Shown piece after piece: positions 1-8,091 of a DNA stretch of 44,491 nt. The DNA lies in assembly GCA_001038565.1 (NCBI GenBank), contig LFJO01000006.1, positions 192,343-236,833 on the forward strand, given 5' to 3'. Under the pieces are notes generated by a model. The model saw only the letters and a list, made by a program, of their open reading frames with translations, ran no database searches and had not been told where the DNA came from. Position 1 is the stretch's first letter. Every line of letters begins with the position of its first letter. The DNA comes from Alkalihalobacillus pseudalcaliphilus (lineage in GTDB: Bacteria > Bacillota > Bacilli > Bacillales > Bacillaceae_D). Position numbers and translations under genes: made by a program.

Positions 1-64
1 AAGACTATAAGAATTATATAAAAAAATTCAAAAGATAGATACCATTACACGAAGGAGTCAATCT

Positions 65-1054
65 ATGAATGTCAAACAGTTTGTCAAACAGAATCGAAAT
101 GATTGGAAGCAGCTTGAACAATACATACATAAGATGCAGAGAAATAAAAAGCATGTATCCGCAAATGATATTGATGAATTTCAGCTTCTTTATCAAAAAT
201 CAGCACAAAACCTTTCATATAGTCAAACCTTCTATCCCGAAGCTGATGTTACGAACTATTTAAATGGACTCGTTTCAAAAGCCCATAATTTATTATACAA
301 AGACCAAATTTCAAGTTGGAAGCAATTGCGTGATTTCTTTACAACGAAGTTCATTAAGCTTTTAACCGAGCAATGGCATATGGTCCTGATTGCGATGTTC
401 CTATTTACATTAGGAGGAATTGGCGGTTATGTCGTTGTTGCTTCAGATAGTCTATTATTATATTCACTACTCCCCCCTGAAATTGCCCAAGGTGTTAGAC
501 CTGATCAACTAGGTGCAGGACATGATCATATTGATTCCGCCTTAATGTCTACTGAGATTTTAACCAATAATATTCAGGTAGCTTTTCTCGCATTTGCAGG
601 TGGCATTACATTTGGCTTATTAACTGCTTATGTTCTCGTTTATAATGGTATTTTAGTTGGTGCTCTTGCTGGACTTTTTTGGCACTATAATATGACGTAT
701 GAATTTTGGGCTTACATCGTTCCACATGGTGTGATTGAGCTCATTGCCATTTTTATTGCTGGTGGTGCCGGGTTGTTAATGGGTTATAAGCTACTCGTTC
801 CAGGTGGTCATTCTCGCATGTATCAATTAAAGGAACAGGCGAAGCGTTCTGTTCAACTTTTACTTGGAACCATTCCTTTGTTCATTATCGCTGGTATTAT
901 AGAGGGTTATATTACACCTGGTAATTTCTCGCTTGAGGTCAAATACTTAGTTGCATTCCTTACGTTAGCTGGTTTAATTGCCTATGTTGTAATTGGAAAT
1001 GTGTTAGTTCGCAAGCGTGAGTCTCAAGCAAAGTCGGTTTATGAACAATTATAA
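65..1054 (+). CDS. SpoIIM-family integral membrane protein
   Basis: This is a 329-residue membrane protein of the SpoIIM/DUF95 superfamily (COG1300). The N-terminal ~100 residues are soluble and helical. They are followed by about five to six membrane segments (roughly 104-128, 170-205, 212-240, 262-282, 290-315). The family-typical patch HGVIELIAIF lies near residue 220, and a PLFIIAGIIEGYITP-like segment lies near 270. The ATG follows a GAAGGAG ribosome binding site at 52-58. Genes of this family often sit beside MoxR, DUF58, DUF4129 and RDD genes; here it faces that operon tail to tail. B. subtilis SpoIIM works in forespore engulfment, but this longer form belongs to the paralogous group of unknown function, so a sporulation role should not be assumed. 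A terminator follows. Confidence 0.85.
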   Translation: MNVKQFVKQNRNDWKQLEQYIHKMQRNKKHVSANDIDEFQLLYQKSAQNLSYSQTFYPEADVTNYLNGLVSKAHNLLYKDQISSWKQLRDFFTTKFIKLLTEQWHMVLIAMFLFTLGGIGGYVVVASDSLLLYSLLPPEIAQGVRPDQLGAGHDHIDSALMSTEILTNNIQVAFLAFAGGITFGLLTAYVLVYNGILVGALAGLFWHYNMTYEFWAYIVPHGVIELIAIFIAGGAGLLMGYKLLVPGGHSRMYQLKEQAKRSVQLLLGTIPLFIIAGIIEGYITPGNFSLEVKYLVAFLTLAGLIAYVVIGNVLVRKRESQAKSVYEQL

Positions 1055-1060
1055 TTATAA

Positions 1061-1096
1061 GAGGACTGTACACGCTTGATGTGTGGCAGTCCTTTT
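1061..1096 (+). terminator. Terminator after the SpoIIM-family gene
   Basis: The stem AGGACTG (1062-1068) pairs with CAGTCCT (1087-1093). Inner ACAC/GTGT pairs extend it, and TTTT follows. It begins 7 bases after the stop codon. The T-run is also the start of the TTTTATATGAA repeat boundary at 1093. Confidence 0.8.
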
Positions 1097-1316
1097 ATAT
1101 GAAAATGCGAACATAGAGCGTTACTCGTCGCTACCGAAAATCATGCTGCGTTACTACTAATTCTCAAGTTCACAAAACAATCTAACACCTTTCTTTTAAA
1201 ACGAAAAAGAACAAAATCAAATTGAATGAGGTTCCACCAGTTCAGGAGTAAAACTCTACTTTCATGTTTGTTGGTGGTGGAGCGGTATTGGCTCCACCAT
1301 GCGGGTTTTATATGAA
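1093..1316. repeat. Mosaic intergenic repeat, copy 1 (internally deleted)
   Basis: This 224-bp block is bounded by two exact copies of TTTTATATGAA (1093-1103 and 1306-1316). It begins with the GCGAACAT/GAGCG..CTCGTCGCTACC module, also found at 24681 and 29542. It lacks about 95 bp of the central hairpin present at 24673-25080. It continues through TTCTCAAGTTCA and a segment alignable to 24840-24950. It ends with a hairpin whose stem GTGGAG/CTCCAC (1277-1282/1292-1297) encloses a 9-nt loop. No convincing coding potential is visible. It occupies the whole space between the convergent SpoIIM and DUF58 genes. Confidence 0.75.
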
Positions 1317-1341
1317 CGTTAGTGACTGCTTTCCCTATCAA

Positions 1342-2700
1342 TTAAATTAACCCTCGATTAAGCATATTAATATAGGAGCTGACGGCTGTTACAGCAATAT
1401 GTTCTTCTTGTACTTCAACCATTTCGAGTCCTTGCTTTTCCCATCGATTTTGTTCTCGTCGTTTAAATAAAGCTTGCTGCTGGGCCATACTTTTAGTCAT
1501 CGCTTCTTGTACGGTTTCTGGTGAGAGTTCTGTGACCGCATTTAGCATTTGGTCCTCTACACCAATCATTAAGAACCGATGTCTTCTTCTAATTCTAGTA
1601 AGGTAATGCAACGCACTTTCTTCATATAAAAATGTTCGAATATCGCTAAACAGTAATATCAAACTTCTTTTCTTTTGAGCGGTCTCTAAATAATGAAAAA
1701 CTTCTCCATAATTAGACTCAACTGGCTCTACTTGTAGATCATAGATTTGGTCTAGGATCGTTTGTAAGTGAGCGAGACCCTTTTGCGGTGGAATATAGAT
1801 GGAGACTTTTTTAGAAAAGGCAATAACCGCAACATAATCACCCTTTTTTAGAGCGGCAGCTGCAACCGTTAATGTCGCTTCAATTGCTTTTTCTAAACGG
1901 TTTCCAGTCTTTAATTCCGTTCCCATCATTCTGCCACAATCAATAAGTAAGGTAATGTATTTGCCATGTTCTGGCTCATATTCATTCGTCATTACCTCTC
2001 TTAGCTTGGCTGTTTGTCTCCAGTTAATCATTCTTGGGTCATCACCAACGACATAATTTCGTACTTTCGAAAACTCGCCAACCCCACTAACTTGTTTCTT
2101 AATTATGGCACCCTCATCATTTAAATAGCGTTGAGCACTTTCTAGATACGCCTTCATTTCAGTAATGTCTGGAATGACCTTTATATATTCCTTTTGTTCA
2201 AAGTAATTTTGCCTTTCCCATAGCCCCATCTTGGAACGGTATCTAACAAATAATTCATTAATCTCATAATCACCACGTACTGGTGCTTTAAGTGGATACT
2301 GAACCGTTTGAGCTTCTCCCTTCCCCACATGACCGTAAATAGGAAAAGGTTGTGAAAAAGATTGAGGCAATCCATCTATAACACGATAATCTACAGATGT
2401 TTTTCCATAATTCGTAAGCGTAAAGCATCCTTCATAATCTAAATTCCGTTCCAACTTATTCGGAATCTCTCTCGTAAGTTCAAGCTCTTTTTTAGCTGGT
2501 AAACGAAGTAAATCAGCTAATGAAACTAAGAGGAAAATGATATAAACCGCTATCACCCACGGCCACGTTAATCCTAAATGAGAAAAAATAAATAAAATAA
2601 GAGATAGGCCAGCTAGGCATATGACAAATCGCCAAGTTGGTAAAAAACCTTTATCTCGGAACAGCAACCGATCCCACCAATTCTTCGATCGTTTGGTCAA
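1342..2700 (-). CDS. DUF58 domain protein (vWA-like, MoxR-associated)
   Basis: This 452-residue protein has two N-terminal membrane segments (about residues 24-60), then a soluble part with a DUF58 core. The core signature near residues 205-245 reads VGEFSKVRNYVVGDDPR..INWRQTAK, followed by a von Willebrand A-like fold starting at ITLLIDCGRMMG. Family members act with MoxR AAA+ ATPases, probably on envelope assembly or metal-dependent chaperoning; the exact role is unknown. The start is TTG at 2700, chosen because GGAGGG lies 8 nt upstream. It overlaps the moxR 3' end by 50 bp, so translation is probably coupled. It is the last gene of the operon, and repeat copy 1 lies directly downstream. 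Confidence 0.88.
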   Translation of the reverse strand: MTKRSKNWWDRLLFRDKGFLPTWRFVICLAGLSLILFIFSHLGLTWPWVIAVYIIFLLVSLADLLRLPAKKELELTREIPNKLERNLDYEGCFTLTNYGKTSVDYRVIDGLPQSFSQPFPIYGHVGKGEAQTVQYPLKAPVRGDYEINELFVRYRSKMGLWERQNYFEQKEYIKVIPDITEMKAYLESAQRYLNDEGAIIKKQVSGVGEFSKVRNYVVGDDPRMINWRQTAKLREVMTNEYEPEHGKYITLLIDCGRMMGTELKTGNRLEKAIEATLTVAAAALKKGDYVAVIAFSKKVSIYIPPQKGLAHLQTILDQIYDLQVEPVESNYGEVFHYLETAQKKRSLILLFSDIRTFLYEESALHYLTRIRRRHRFLMIGVEDQMLNAVTELSPETVQEAMTKSMAQQQALFKRREQNRWEKQGLEMVEVQEEHIAVTAVSSYINMLNRGLI

Positions 2701-3580
2701 TGGTCCGTCCCTCCAATTCTACATGCGGAGATAACTGAATACGATGCCTCAATGCAGGCTTTGCCACTACTTTCACATCATCTGGTGTTACATAATCTCT
2801 GCCCGCTAAGTAAGCCCAGGCTTGAGCAGCTCGACCTATAGAAATGGCAGCACGAGTACTTGCACCAATTCGAATCGTTTCCGCATCCCTTGTTTTACGA
2901 ACAATTTCCATCATATATTTTAAAATATCTTCACTCAATTTCACGGTTTGAATCTCAGTACGAATTTCTCTAAACGTGTCTAAAGATAAAACGGCTTCAA
3001 GCACTTCATGGCGAGTTTTCCGCTCTAGAACATGCTTAAGGATACTCTGTTCTTCTTCAAAACTCGGAAAATCAATAAGCAGTTTAAACATAAAACGATC
3101 CTGCTGTGCTTCAGGTAATGGGTATGTCCCTTCAAATTCAATCGGGTTTTGTGTCGCAACTACAAAGAAAACCTCTTCAAGAAGATAGGTTTCTCCTTGA
3201 ATCGTTACCTGTTGCTCTTCCATCGCCTCTAATAAAGCTGCCTGAGTTTTTGCTGGAGTCCGGTTAATTTCATCAGCCAATAGAACGTTGGTAAAGATAG
3301 GGCCTTTGAGCGTTTTAAAATCGCCTTCTTTCAAATCATAGATAGCACTACCTGTAATATCACTTGGCAATAAATCAGGTGTAAATTGAACTCGATTAAA
3401 GTCCCCACCTAAAAGTCCTGCTAATGTACGAACTGTTTGGGTTTTCCCAGTACCAGGCACTCCTTCTAATAAGACATGTCCACCTGCTAAAACAGCCGAC
3501 AATAATAAACGTAAGTTGTGATTCTGTCCTAAAATTTGTTGCTCATACTTTTCTATTAAGGATGTTAATTCTTCTCTCAT
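2651..3580 (-). CDS. MoxR-family AAA+ ATPase
   Basis: This 309-residue AAA+ ATPase has Walker A GVPGTGKT at residues 40-47 and Walker B LLADEIN around 100-106. The MoxR sensor stretch ATQNPIEFEGTYPLPEAQQ is near 140-160, and the C-terminal lid follows. MoxR proteins are chaperone-like ATPases that work with the DUF58/vWA partner encoded next to them. The ATG (3578-3580) overlaps the stop of the DUF4350 gene (ATGA type) and has AGAGGTGG upstream. The 3' end overlaps the DUF58 gene by 50 bp. The length is normal for the family and the protein should be intact and active. Confidence 0.93.
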   Translation of the reverse strand: MREELTSLIEKYEQQILGQNHNLRLLLSAVLAGGHVLLEGVPGTGKTQTVRTLAGLLGGDFNRVQFTPDLLPSDITGSAIYDLKEGDFKTLKGPIFTNVLLADEINRTPAKTQAALLEAMEEQQVTIQGETYLLEEVFFVVATQNPIEFEGTYPLPEAQQDRFMFKLLIDFPSFEEEQSILKHVLERKTRHEVLEAVLSLDTFREIRTEIQTVKLSEDILKYMMEIVRKTRDAETIRIGASTRAAISIGRAAQAWAYLAGRDYVTPDDVKVVAKPALRHRIQLSPHVELEGRTIDQTIEELVGSVAVPR

Positions 3581-4710
3581 CCTTGCTCCACCTCTTTTCG
3601 GAAATGTTCAATCCTTTTTGACCATTGTAAAAATTCCTGCTTACTTACTTCTGGCTTAGCTAACACACGTTGTAAGCCTTCCATAAATCTGTGTATTTCT
3701 TTCTCATTAAATTGATGTGAGAACCTCGCTGTCAATCCATCTGCGATTTCATTCAAAGTATGGGATGAAGAAATACCAAAGCGCTCTTGAATCCTCACTT
3801 TTAAAAAATCTGCTTGAATCTGTAAGCCACTTTTATATTGCTTACTTCTTAAATGCCATGCAGCTAACGCCCGTAACGATTCATAGCTAAAACGCACCGT
3901 TTCCTCGCGTACCGACTCAATAGGTCCAAATCGCTTACCTTGAACCCATAAAATAAAGATGGTCAGCAGTATAAGCTGCACAAAGAGAAGTTGGAACCAA
4001 AATGGATACAATTCATAATAGCTATCAATTTGATCTGGATTATGAACAAATTCATCTATCAGCACTGTTGTTCCCGCATCCATATGTTCATTCATCAACG
4101 ATAAAACTAGTTCGAGATGATCACCATCTAAAATAAAGTGATTCATTAACCACTCGGGCGTCACCGTTACAATCAATGAGCCTTCACCTAGTTGTTGTTC
4201 TGTGGCAATTGGTCCCCACTCATCTTCTACTAACAGATGGTTCGTATCATCAACGATTAACCTTAATGGTGTCGATACGATTCCTTCTTTTAACTCTCCA
4301 TCTGCCGTAGTCACTTCAACAGGTTCTTCTGAAAGTTCCACCGCTGCAATATCTGTAGCTAGTCCAAAATACTCTGTTGGATAATGACTCATAAAAATGA
4401 GGGTGTTCCCAGCTTCAACAAAGCGAATATACTGTTCCATCTCTTCACGGGAAAGCATATAAGCTGGCTCAATCATTAGCATCACCTGGTTTTCACCTTG
4501 TAAATGAATGGGCGCATGTTCCCATCGCTCTACCTCCAACTCTTGCCCATCAAAATATGTATACAACGCTTTTGTTCCAGATGGCGAAGGTGATTCTGAA
4601 ACAAAAGGTGGAAATTCCTTAGGTTGCTGAGCAAACACAAAATAACCCGCTCCCCAAAATAACACCAATCCTATGACCATATAAAACCAAATTTTCTTTG
4701 TTGAACTCAA
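3577..4710 (-). CDS. DUF4350 domain membrane protein
   Basis: This 377-residue protein has an N-terminal membrane anchor (residues 8-27). A large extracytoplasmic domain follows, with the DUF4350 pattern (SPSGTKALYTYFD near 42-54, then GNTLIFMSHYPTEYF). A second membrane segment lies at about 240-260, with a cytoplasmic helical tail. DUF4350 proteins are regular companions of MoxR/DUF58/DUF4129 but have no assigned activity. The start is TTG at 4710, fixed by a near-perfect AAGGAGGTGAT placed 8 nt upstream. The 3' end overlaps the moxR start by ATGA. Confidence 0.85.
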   Translation of the reverse strand: MSSTKKIWFYMVIGLVLFWGAGYFVFAQQPKEFPPFVSESPSPSGTKALYTYFDGQELEVERWEHAPIHLQGENQVMLMIEPAYMLSREEMEQYIRFVEAGNTLIFMSHYPTEYFGLATDIAAVELSEEPVEVTTADGELKEGIVSTPLRLIVDDTNHLLVEDEWGPIATEQQLGEGSLIVTVTPEWLMNHFILDGDHLELVLSLMNEHMDAGTTVLIDEFVHNPDQIDSYYELYPFWFQLLFVQLILLTIFILWVQGKRFGPIESVREETVRFSYESLRALAAWHLRSKQYKSGLQIQADFLKVRIQERFGISSSHTLNEIADGLTARFSHQFNEKEIHRFMEGLQRVLAKPEVSKQEFLQWSKRIEHFRKEVEQG

Positions 4711-4729
4711 GGTACAAAATCACCTCCTT

Positions 4730-5374
4730 CTACTCTTCGTCAACTTGCCGATTCTCATCCATTAACATCGTCATTGCTTCTTCTTTAAAACGGCTATACT
4801 CACTCTCAGAAACATCGTGACTTCCATATGTGGCTCGGTCAAATAATAAGGCAAAATCAAAGAATCGCTCTGCTCTTTTTTTGTCTGTACGAACAAGTTC
4901 ATCATAATACTCCCAATTTGTTTTCCAACGCTTCGCTACTAACCAGCCTTTTTCATCAAAGAATAAAAGAATCGCTAAAAATAAATGGCGCGTTGCTTGT
5001 GAATATTCTCCACTGCTTTCTAACTCATAAGCTTTCTTTTCATGCATTTCATAGGTCCACTCAGTTTCAGTTAGTACTTCTAACGGCTTACTATCTCGAA
5101 AACGTCTTTTCCTCTGGATAGATCGTACCATGAAAATACAACCGATAATTAAAGCTATCACAACGGCTACGACAATACCGAAAATAAGAAATTCATTACC
5201 ACTTGCCACCTGTTCAAAATCTGGAAACAGTCTACTAATTAGTTCGACAATCCCATTAACAATCGCGTTAAGGACTCGGGAAAAGATCCCTTGTGTATCC
5301 TCATAATAAATCGTATACTCACGTTCACTTAAAATCTGCTCCAGCTGCTGTCTCGCATTTTGTGGGTCAAGCAA
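4730..5374 (-). CDS. DUF4129 domain membrane protein
   Basis: This 214-residue protein has one membrane helix at about residues 62-84. A cytoplasmic DUF4129-type domain follows (YELESSGEYSQATRHLFLAI, then WKTNWEYYDEL near 150-160). In the larger family this domain often sits at the C-terminus of transglutaminase-like proteins; here it stands alone with a short N-terminal region. The start is TTG at 5374, with GAGGGGGTG upstream. The gap to the DUF4350 start is 19 bp. Its place in the MoxR/DUF58 operon suggests a shared envelope role, not defined further. Confidence 0.82.
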   Translation of the reverse strand: MLDPQNARQQLEQILSEREYTIYYEDTQGIFSRVLNAIVNGIVELISRLFPDFEQVASGNEFLIFGIVVAVVIALIIGCIFMVRSIQRKRRFRDSKPLEVLTETEWTYEMHEKKAYELESSGEYSQATRHLFLAILLFFDEKGWLVAKRWKTNWEYYDELVRTDKKRAERFFDFALLFDRATYGSHDVSESEYSRFKEEAMTMLMDENRQVDEE

Positions 5375-5417
5375 GGAAACACCCCCTCTACTCGTAAACT
5401 TTGAAACGAACTAATTA

Positions 5418-6338
5418 TTATGATTTGTAATCGTCCATCATCATTTGCAAATCTTCACCATGATTCCGAACTTTTAAATCAAAGAAAATAACAGCTAAAG
5501 CGACAGCCGTAACCATATTAACAAATAGGGCAACAACACTAGCTATGACAGTTGTGAACACACTATAACCGAAGAAAAAGGAGAGAGTAAATTCAACCGC
5601 AGTTGCTACCATCAACATGATAATGAAAATAACAGCAAATAACCCGAAAATACGCCAGCCGTGTCCCTTGGTAATATTCCAGCTTTTCCCGATACCTGGA
5701 AAATCCTTTTCTACAACGACAAAAGGTAAATATAGGTACCATCTTAATAGGAAGTAAAAAACAAATACGACTAAAGCAATAATAGATAAAATAAACAACA
5801 GGATCGTAATCACGTTATCAGCGACCGCGATACTAATCACACCAAATACTAACAATAGGAAAAATGGTACAACAAAGATCGCTACTCCGATTAAATAATA
5901 AATAATTGAACTTCCAATTACAGGCCCGAAACGTGAAAATGCACCTTTTAATAAAATACCCGTCGTAAATGTTCGTTGGTTCTTGATTTGTAATACACCA
6001 ATGATGATCGCTGCCTGAGCGATTGGATATAATATGTAACTAATAATCGCTATAAACGATACCCAAGCATCGCGGGCTAAAACCGTCAAATCATCTTCGA
6101 CACCAATCTCGTCTATTCCTAACCCAGAAATCATTCTTTCATACCAAGGAGCTCCTGTTTCGCCAGCTTGGAATAAACTTGTTCCATAAGCAAGTTGCAC
6201 AAGTGCTTCTAACAAAATAAATGGCCCTTGTAAAATAAGGAAAATCAAAAAGAATACACTAAAATTACTTTTACTTAAGCGAAAGGTTTGATCGAGTATC
6301 TCGCCAAACCCTTTCGCTTTATTGAATTGATTATCCAA
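5418..6338 (-). CDS. Polytopic membrane protein (GDPD-type membrane domain)
   Basis: This 306-residue, very hydrophobic protein has about six membrane segments. It starts with a soluble GEILDQTFRLSKSNFSVFF motif, common in proteins annotated as glycerophosphoryl diester phosphodiesterase membrane domain or DUF7544-like. No phosphodiesterase active-site residues are visible, so an enzyme call is not justified. The start is TTG at 6338, with GAGGTGATT 6 nt upstream. It is the first gene of the five-gene operon ending with DUF58. A role in organising the membrane complex is inferred from context only. Confidence 0.75.
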   Translation of the reverse strand: MDNQFNKAKGFGEILDQTFRLSKSNFSVFFLIFLILQGPFILLEALVQLAYGTSLFQAGETGAPWYERMISGLGIDEIGVEDDLTVLARDAWVSFIAIISYILYPIAQAAIIIGVLQIKNQRTFTTGILLKGAFSRFGPVIGSSIIYYLIGVAIFVVPFFLLLVFGVISIAVADNVITILLFILSIIALVVFVFYFLLRWYLYLPFVVVEKDFPGIGKSWNITKGHGWRIFGLFAVIFIIMLMVATAVEFTLSFFFGYSVFTTVIASVVALFVNMVTAVALAVIFFDLKVRNHGEDLQMMMDDYKS

Positions 6339-6563
6339 CCTTCAATCACCTCGACTATTTTTTCACATATTTCTTATTTTAACATTTTTTATGAATATTG
6401 TAGTGTAATTCCCCTTTACAGGAAGAAAAAAACACAGTTCTGATCATTTATTCAAACGATTTATATGCTTTTTACGAAAGATAATTAGTTTGGTTGCAGT
6501 TTTTTAATGGATAGTTATATGAAAGGACTATTCACCGCCGTCGGTATCTCTTATTCCGTTTTG

Positions 6564-6869
6564 CTCGGGCTTTCTACTCTTTTTTCAGCGAGCAACCCCG
6601 TGATTCGGCTTTTGCCCGGGCTTTCTCTCCCTTTTTCCGCCACCAACCCCGCGATTCAGCTTTTGCTCGGGCTTTCTCCTGCTTTTTCCGCTCGCAAACC
6701 CGTGATTCGACTTTTGCTCGGGCTTTCTTCCACTTTTTTCGCCCGCAACCCCGTGATTCGGCTTTTGCTCGGGCTTTCTCCTGCTTTTTCCGCTCGCAAA
6801 CCCGAGATTCGGCTTTTGCTCGGGCTTTCTCCTGCTTTTTCCGCTCGCAACCCCAAGATTCCACATCTA
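6564..6869. repeat. 51-bp tandem repeat (minisatellite), six copies
   Basis: Six direct copies lie in perfect 51-bp register. The CTCGGGC core starts at 6564, 6615 (as CCCGGGC), 6666, 6717, 6768 and 6819. Units differ by scattered substitutions and no indels. Because 51 is divisible by three, several frames stay open on both strands: a hydrophobic 17-residue repeat on plus and a Lys/Arg-rich one on minus. None of these has a ribosome binding site, so I treat the array as non-coding. A second array of the same unit lies at 44347-44491 in the same orientation. Upstream, AGTTATATGAAAGG at 6513 resembles the boundary of the other intergenic repeats. Confidence 0.93.
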
Positions 6870-6885
6870 TACTTCAATACAAATC

Positions 6886-6923
6886 AAAAAACACTCTCCC
6901 CTAAAGCAGGGTTTAGTGTTTTT
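6886..6923 (-). terminator. Terminator of the 91-residue membrane protein gene
   Basis: A stem AAAACACT/AGTGTTTT with inner CCC/GGG pairing is flanked by A-runs on one side and T-runs on the other. It could therefore work in both directions. It lies just beyond the stop codon at 6946. Confidence 0.75.
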
Positions 6924-6945
6924 CATCTTATTGAACCAAAAAATC

Positions 6946-7221
6946 TTATACCTTACCCCGTTTGTATTTCCTTTCACCCAAAATCCACATAAGCCAGCCA
7001 AATAATAATCCGGTTAATGGGAAGATAATAAGGGCCATCATTAATTCCCATACCCAGCCCTCTGAAAAATACTGTGAAAAGGCAAAGCCGTTATCTAAAA
7101 TTCTTATGAAAAAGAAATATAAGATAGCTGTAGGTATTCCCCAGCCAAGTACTCCATCTTTTAAAATATATATGATAGGCCCTTTTTCTCTGATCTCTGA
7201 CCATTCTCTCTTTTGACGCAT
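6946..7221 (-). CDS. Small two-helix membrane protein, unknown
   Basis: This 91-residue protein has a basic N-terminus (MRQKREWSEIREKG) and two predicted membrane segments (about residues 26-42 and 58-81). It ends with a positively charged tail ERKYKRGKV. The ATG at 7221 has AGGGGTG 7 nt upstream, which supports translation. I do not recognise a family; such proteins are common in Bacillaceae as uncharacterised genes. It has its own terminator and no clear operon partner. Confidence 0.6.
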   Translation of the reverse strand: MRQKREWSEIREKGPIIYILKDGVLGWGIPTAILYFFFIRILDNGFAFSQYFSEGWVWELMMALIIFPLTGLLFGWLMWILGERKYKRGKV

Positions 7222-7275
7222 ATTGTCACCCCTATTATCCTTACTTTTACTAGATTCGACTTCTATCCCATCCTC

Positions 7276-7452
7276 ATGTTACAATATTCAAAAATATATG
7301 AATGCGAGGTTTTTCCCATCAATAAAGTCGATGTTACGCTGTATGATTTTGCTTGGCCTAACCTATTTGGGGATATTGCAGCCATCACCTTCATTTTCCT
7401 TTGTCTGTTTCTCCTTTTCAAAGGATTACGAAGCATTAGAAATAGTATTTAG
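7276..7452 (+). CDS. Doubtful small ORF with one membrane segment
   Basis: This is a possible 58-residue peptide (a longer version would begin at 7213). It has an amphipathic N-terminal half (ECEVFPINKVDVTLYDF) and a C-terminal membrane helix (IAAITFIFLCLFLLF) followed by a basic tail. The composition looks protein-like, but no ribosome binding site precedes either start, and the longer version would overlap the divergent gene at 7221. It could be a decayed fragment. Apart from this and a small GCCGTT..AACGG hairpin at 7456-7471, I see nothing in 7222-7496. Confidence 0.25.
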   Translation: MLQYSKIYECEVFPINKVDVTLYDFAWPNLFGDIAAITFIFLCLFLLFKGLRSIRNSI

Positions 7453-7496
7453 ATAGCCGTTCTAAAACGGTTCACTTTAAATAACGTACTGCTCAT

Positions 7497-7531
7497 AAAA
7501 AAAAGATGAAAAGGTAAAATCCCCTTTCATC
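7497..7531 (-). terminator. Terminator after the YceG-like gene
   Basis: The stem GATGAAA(A)GG pairs with CCTTTCATC (arms 7505-7514 and 7522-7531). It is followed on the minus strand by a run of seven T residues. Confidence 0.85.
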
Positions 7532-7548
7532 CATTTTTATCATACATG

Positions 7549-8091
7549 TTAGAAGATGATATCCATTAACTGATCCATCGACATACCACTTTCAACTTCA
7601 AAAGAGCCTGGTCTTAAATCATTTTCAAGACCGCGATCTTCAACCTCTTCAAAGAAATCTCGGGCGCGGTCAATAATATTTGCTCCCTCTAAAGCACGAC
7701 CAACATCAATACTCGTCATACCAGGTGAAACCGTTAACACCGTGCGATAAACAACTTGGTCATCATCATCACTACCGTCAGCATCCTCGTCCTCATCTGC
7801 CTCTGACTCTGCTTGAGCTTCTTCTAGCTGAGCCGCAAAATCAGCACTAACCCTTTCAGTCACTGCTAATTCAAGGTCTTCGAGCTGGGTTTGCCATTCC
7901 GCTTCCGTTTGAACAACAAAACCTGACTCTTGCAATTCAACAATTAATTCTTCTTCTGTTAAGTCATCAACATCTGAGCTTGCCTCTGCCCCCGCAGATT
8001 GATTACTTCCTGTTACATAATAAGCAATTCCACATACACCAACAGTGACAATCATACCGGCAGCAAAACTTTGTAATCCTTTATGCGCCAT
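7549..8091 (-). CDS. YceG/MltG-like protein lacking the catalytic domain
   Basis: This 180-residue protein has an N-terminal membrane anchor (about residues 10-27). Next comes a Glu/Gln-rich helical stretch and a strongly acidic linker (residues ~92-110, ADEDEDADGSDDDD). The C-terminal domain resembles the LysM-like N-terminal part of the endolytic transglycosylase MltG/YceG (LTVSPGMTSIDVGRALEGANII..LRPGSFEVESGMSMDQLMDII). The lytic domain with its catalytic glutamate is absent, so no transglycosylase activity is expected. The likely role is a cell-wall-associated adaptor (inference). The ATG at 8091 overlaps the upstream gene's end by 11 bp, so the two are probably translationally coupled. 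Confidence 0.7.
   Translation of the reverse strand: MAHKGLQSFAAGMIVTVGVCGIAYYVTGSNQSAGAEASSDVDDLTEEELIVELQESGFVVQTEAEWQTQLEDLELAVTERVSADFAAQLEEAQAESEADEDEDADGSDDDDQVVYRTVLTVSPGMTSIDVGRALEGANIIDRARDFFEEVEDRGLENDLRPGSFEVESGMSMDQLMDIIF

Noticed and set aside
1093-1316. The two TTTTATATGAA copies as target-site duplication of a transposon
   Set aside because: The same motif flanks copies at other loci, so it is part of the repeat and not duplicated host sequence; no terminal inverted repeats or transposase seen.
6507-6992. Open frames of 70-160 codons on both strands through the 51-bp repeat, encoding 17-residue repeats
   Set aside because: The period is divisible by three, so frames stay open automatically; no ribosome binding site precedes any of them and several frames are equally open.
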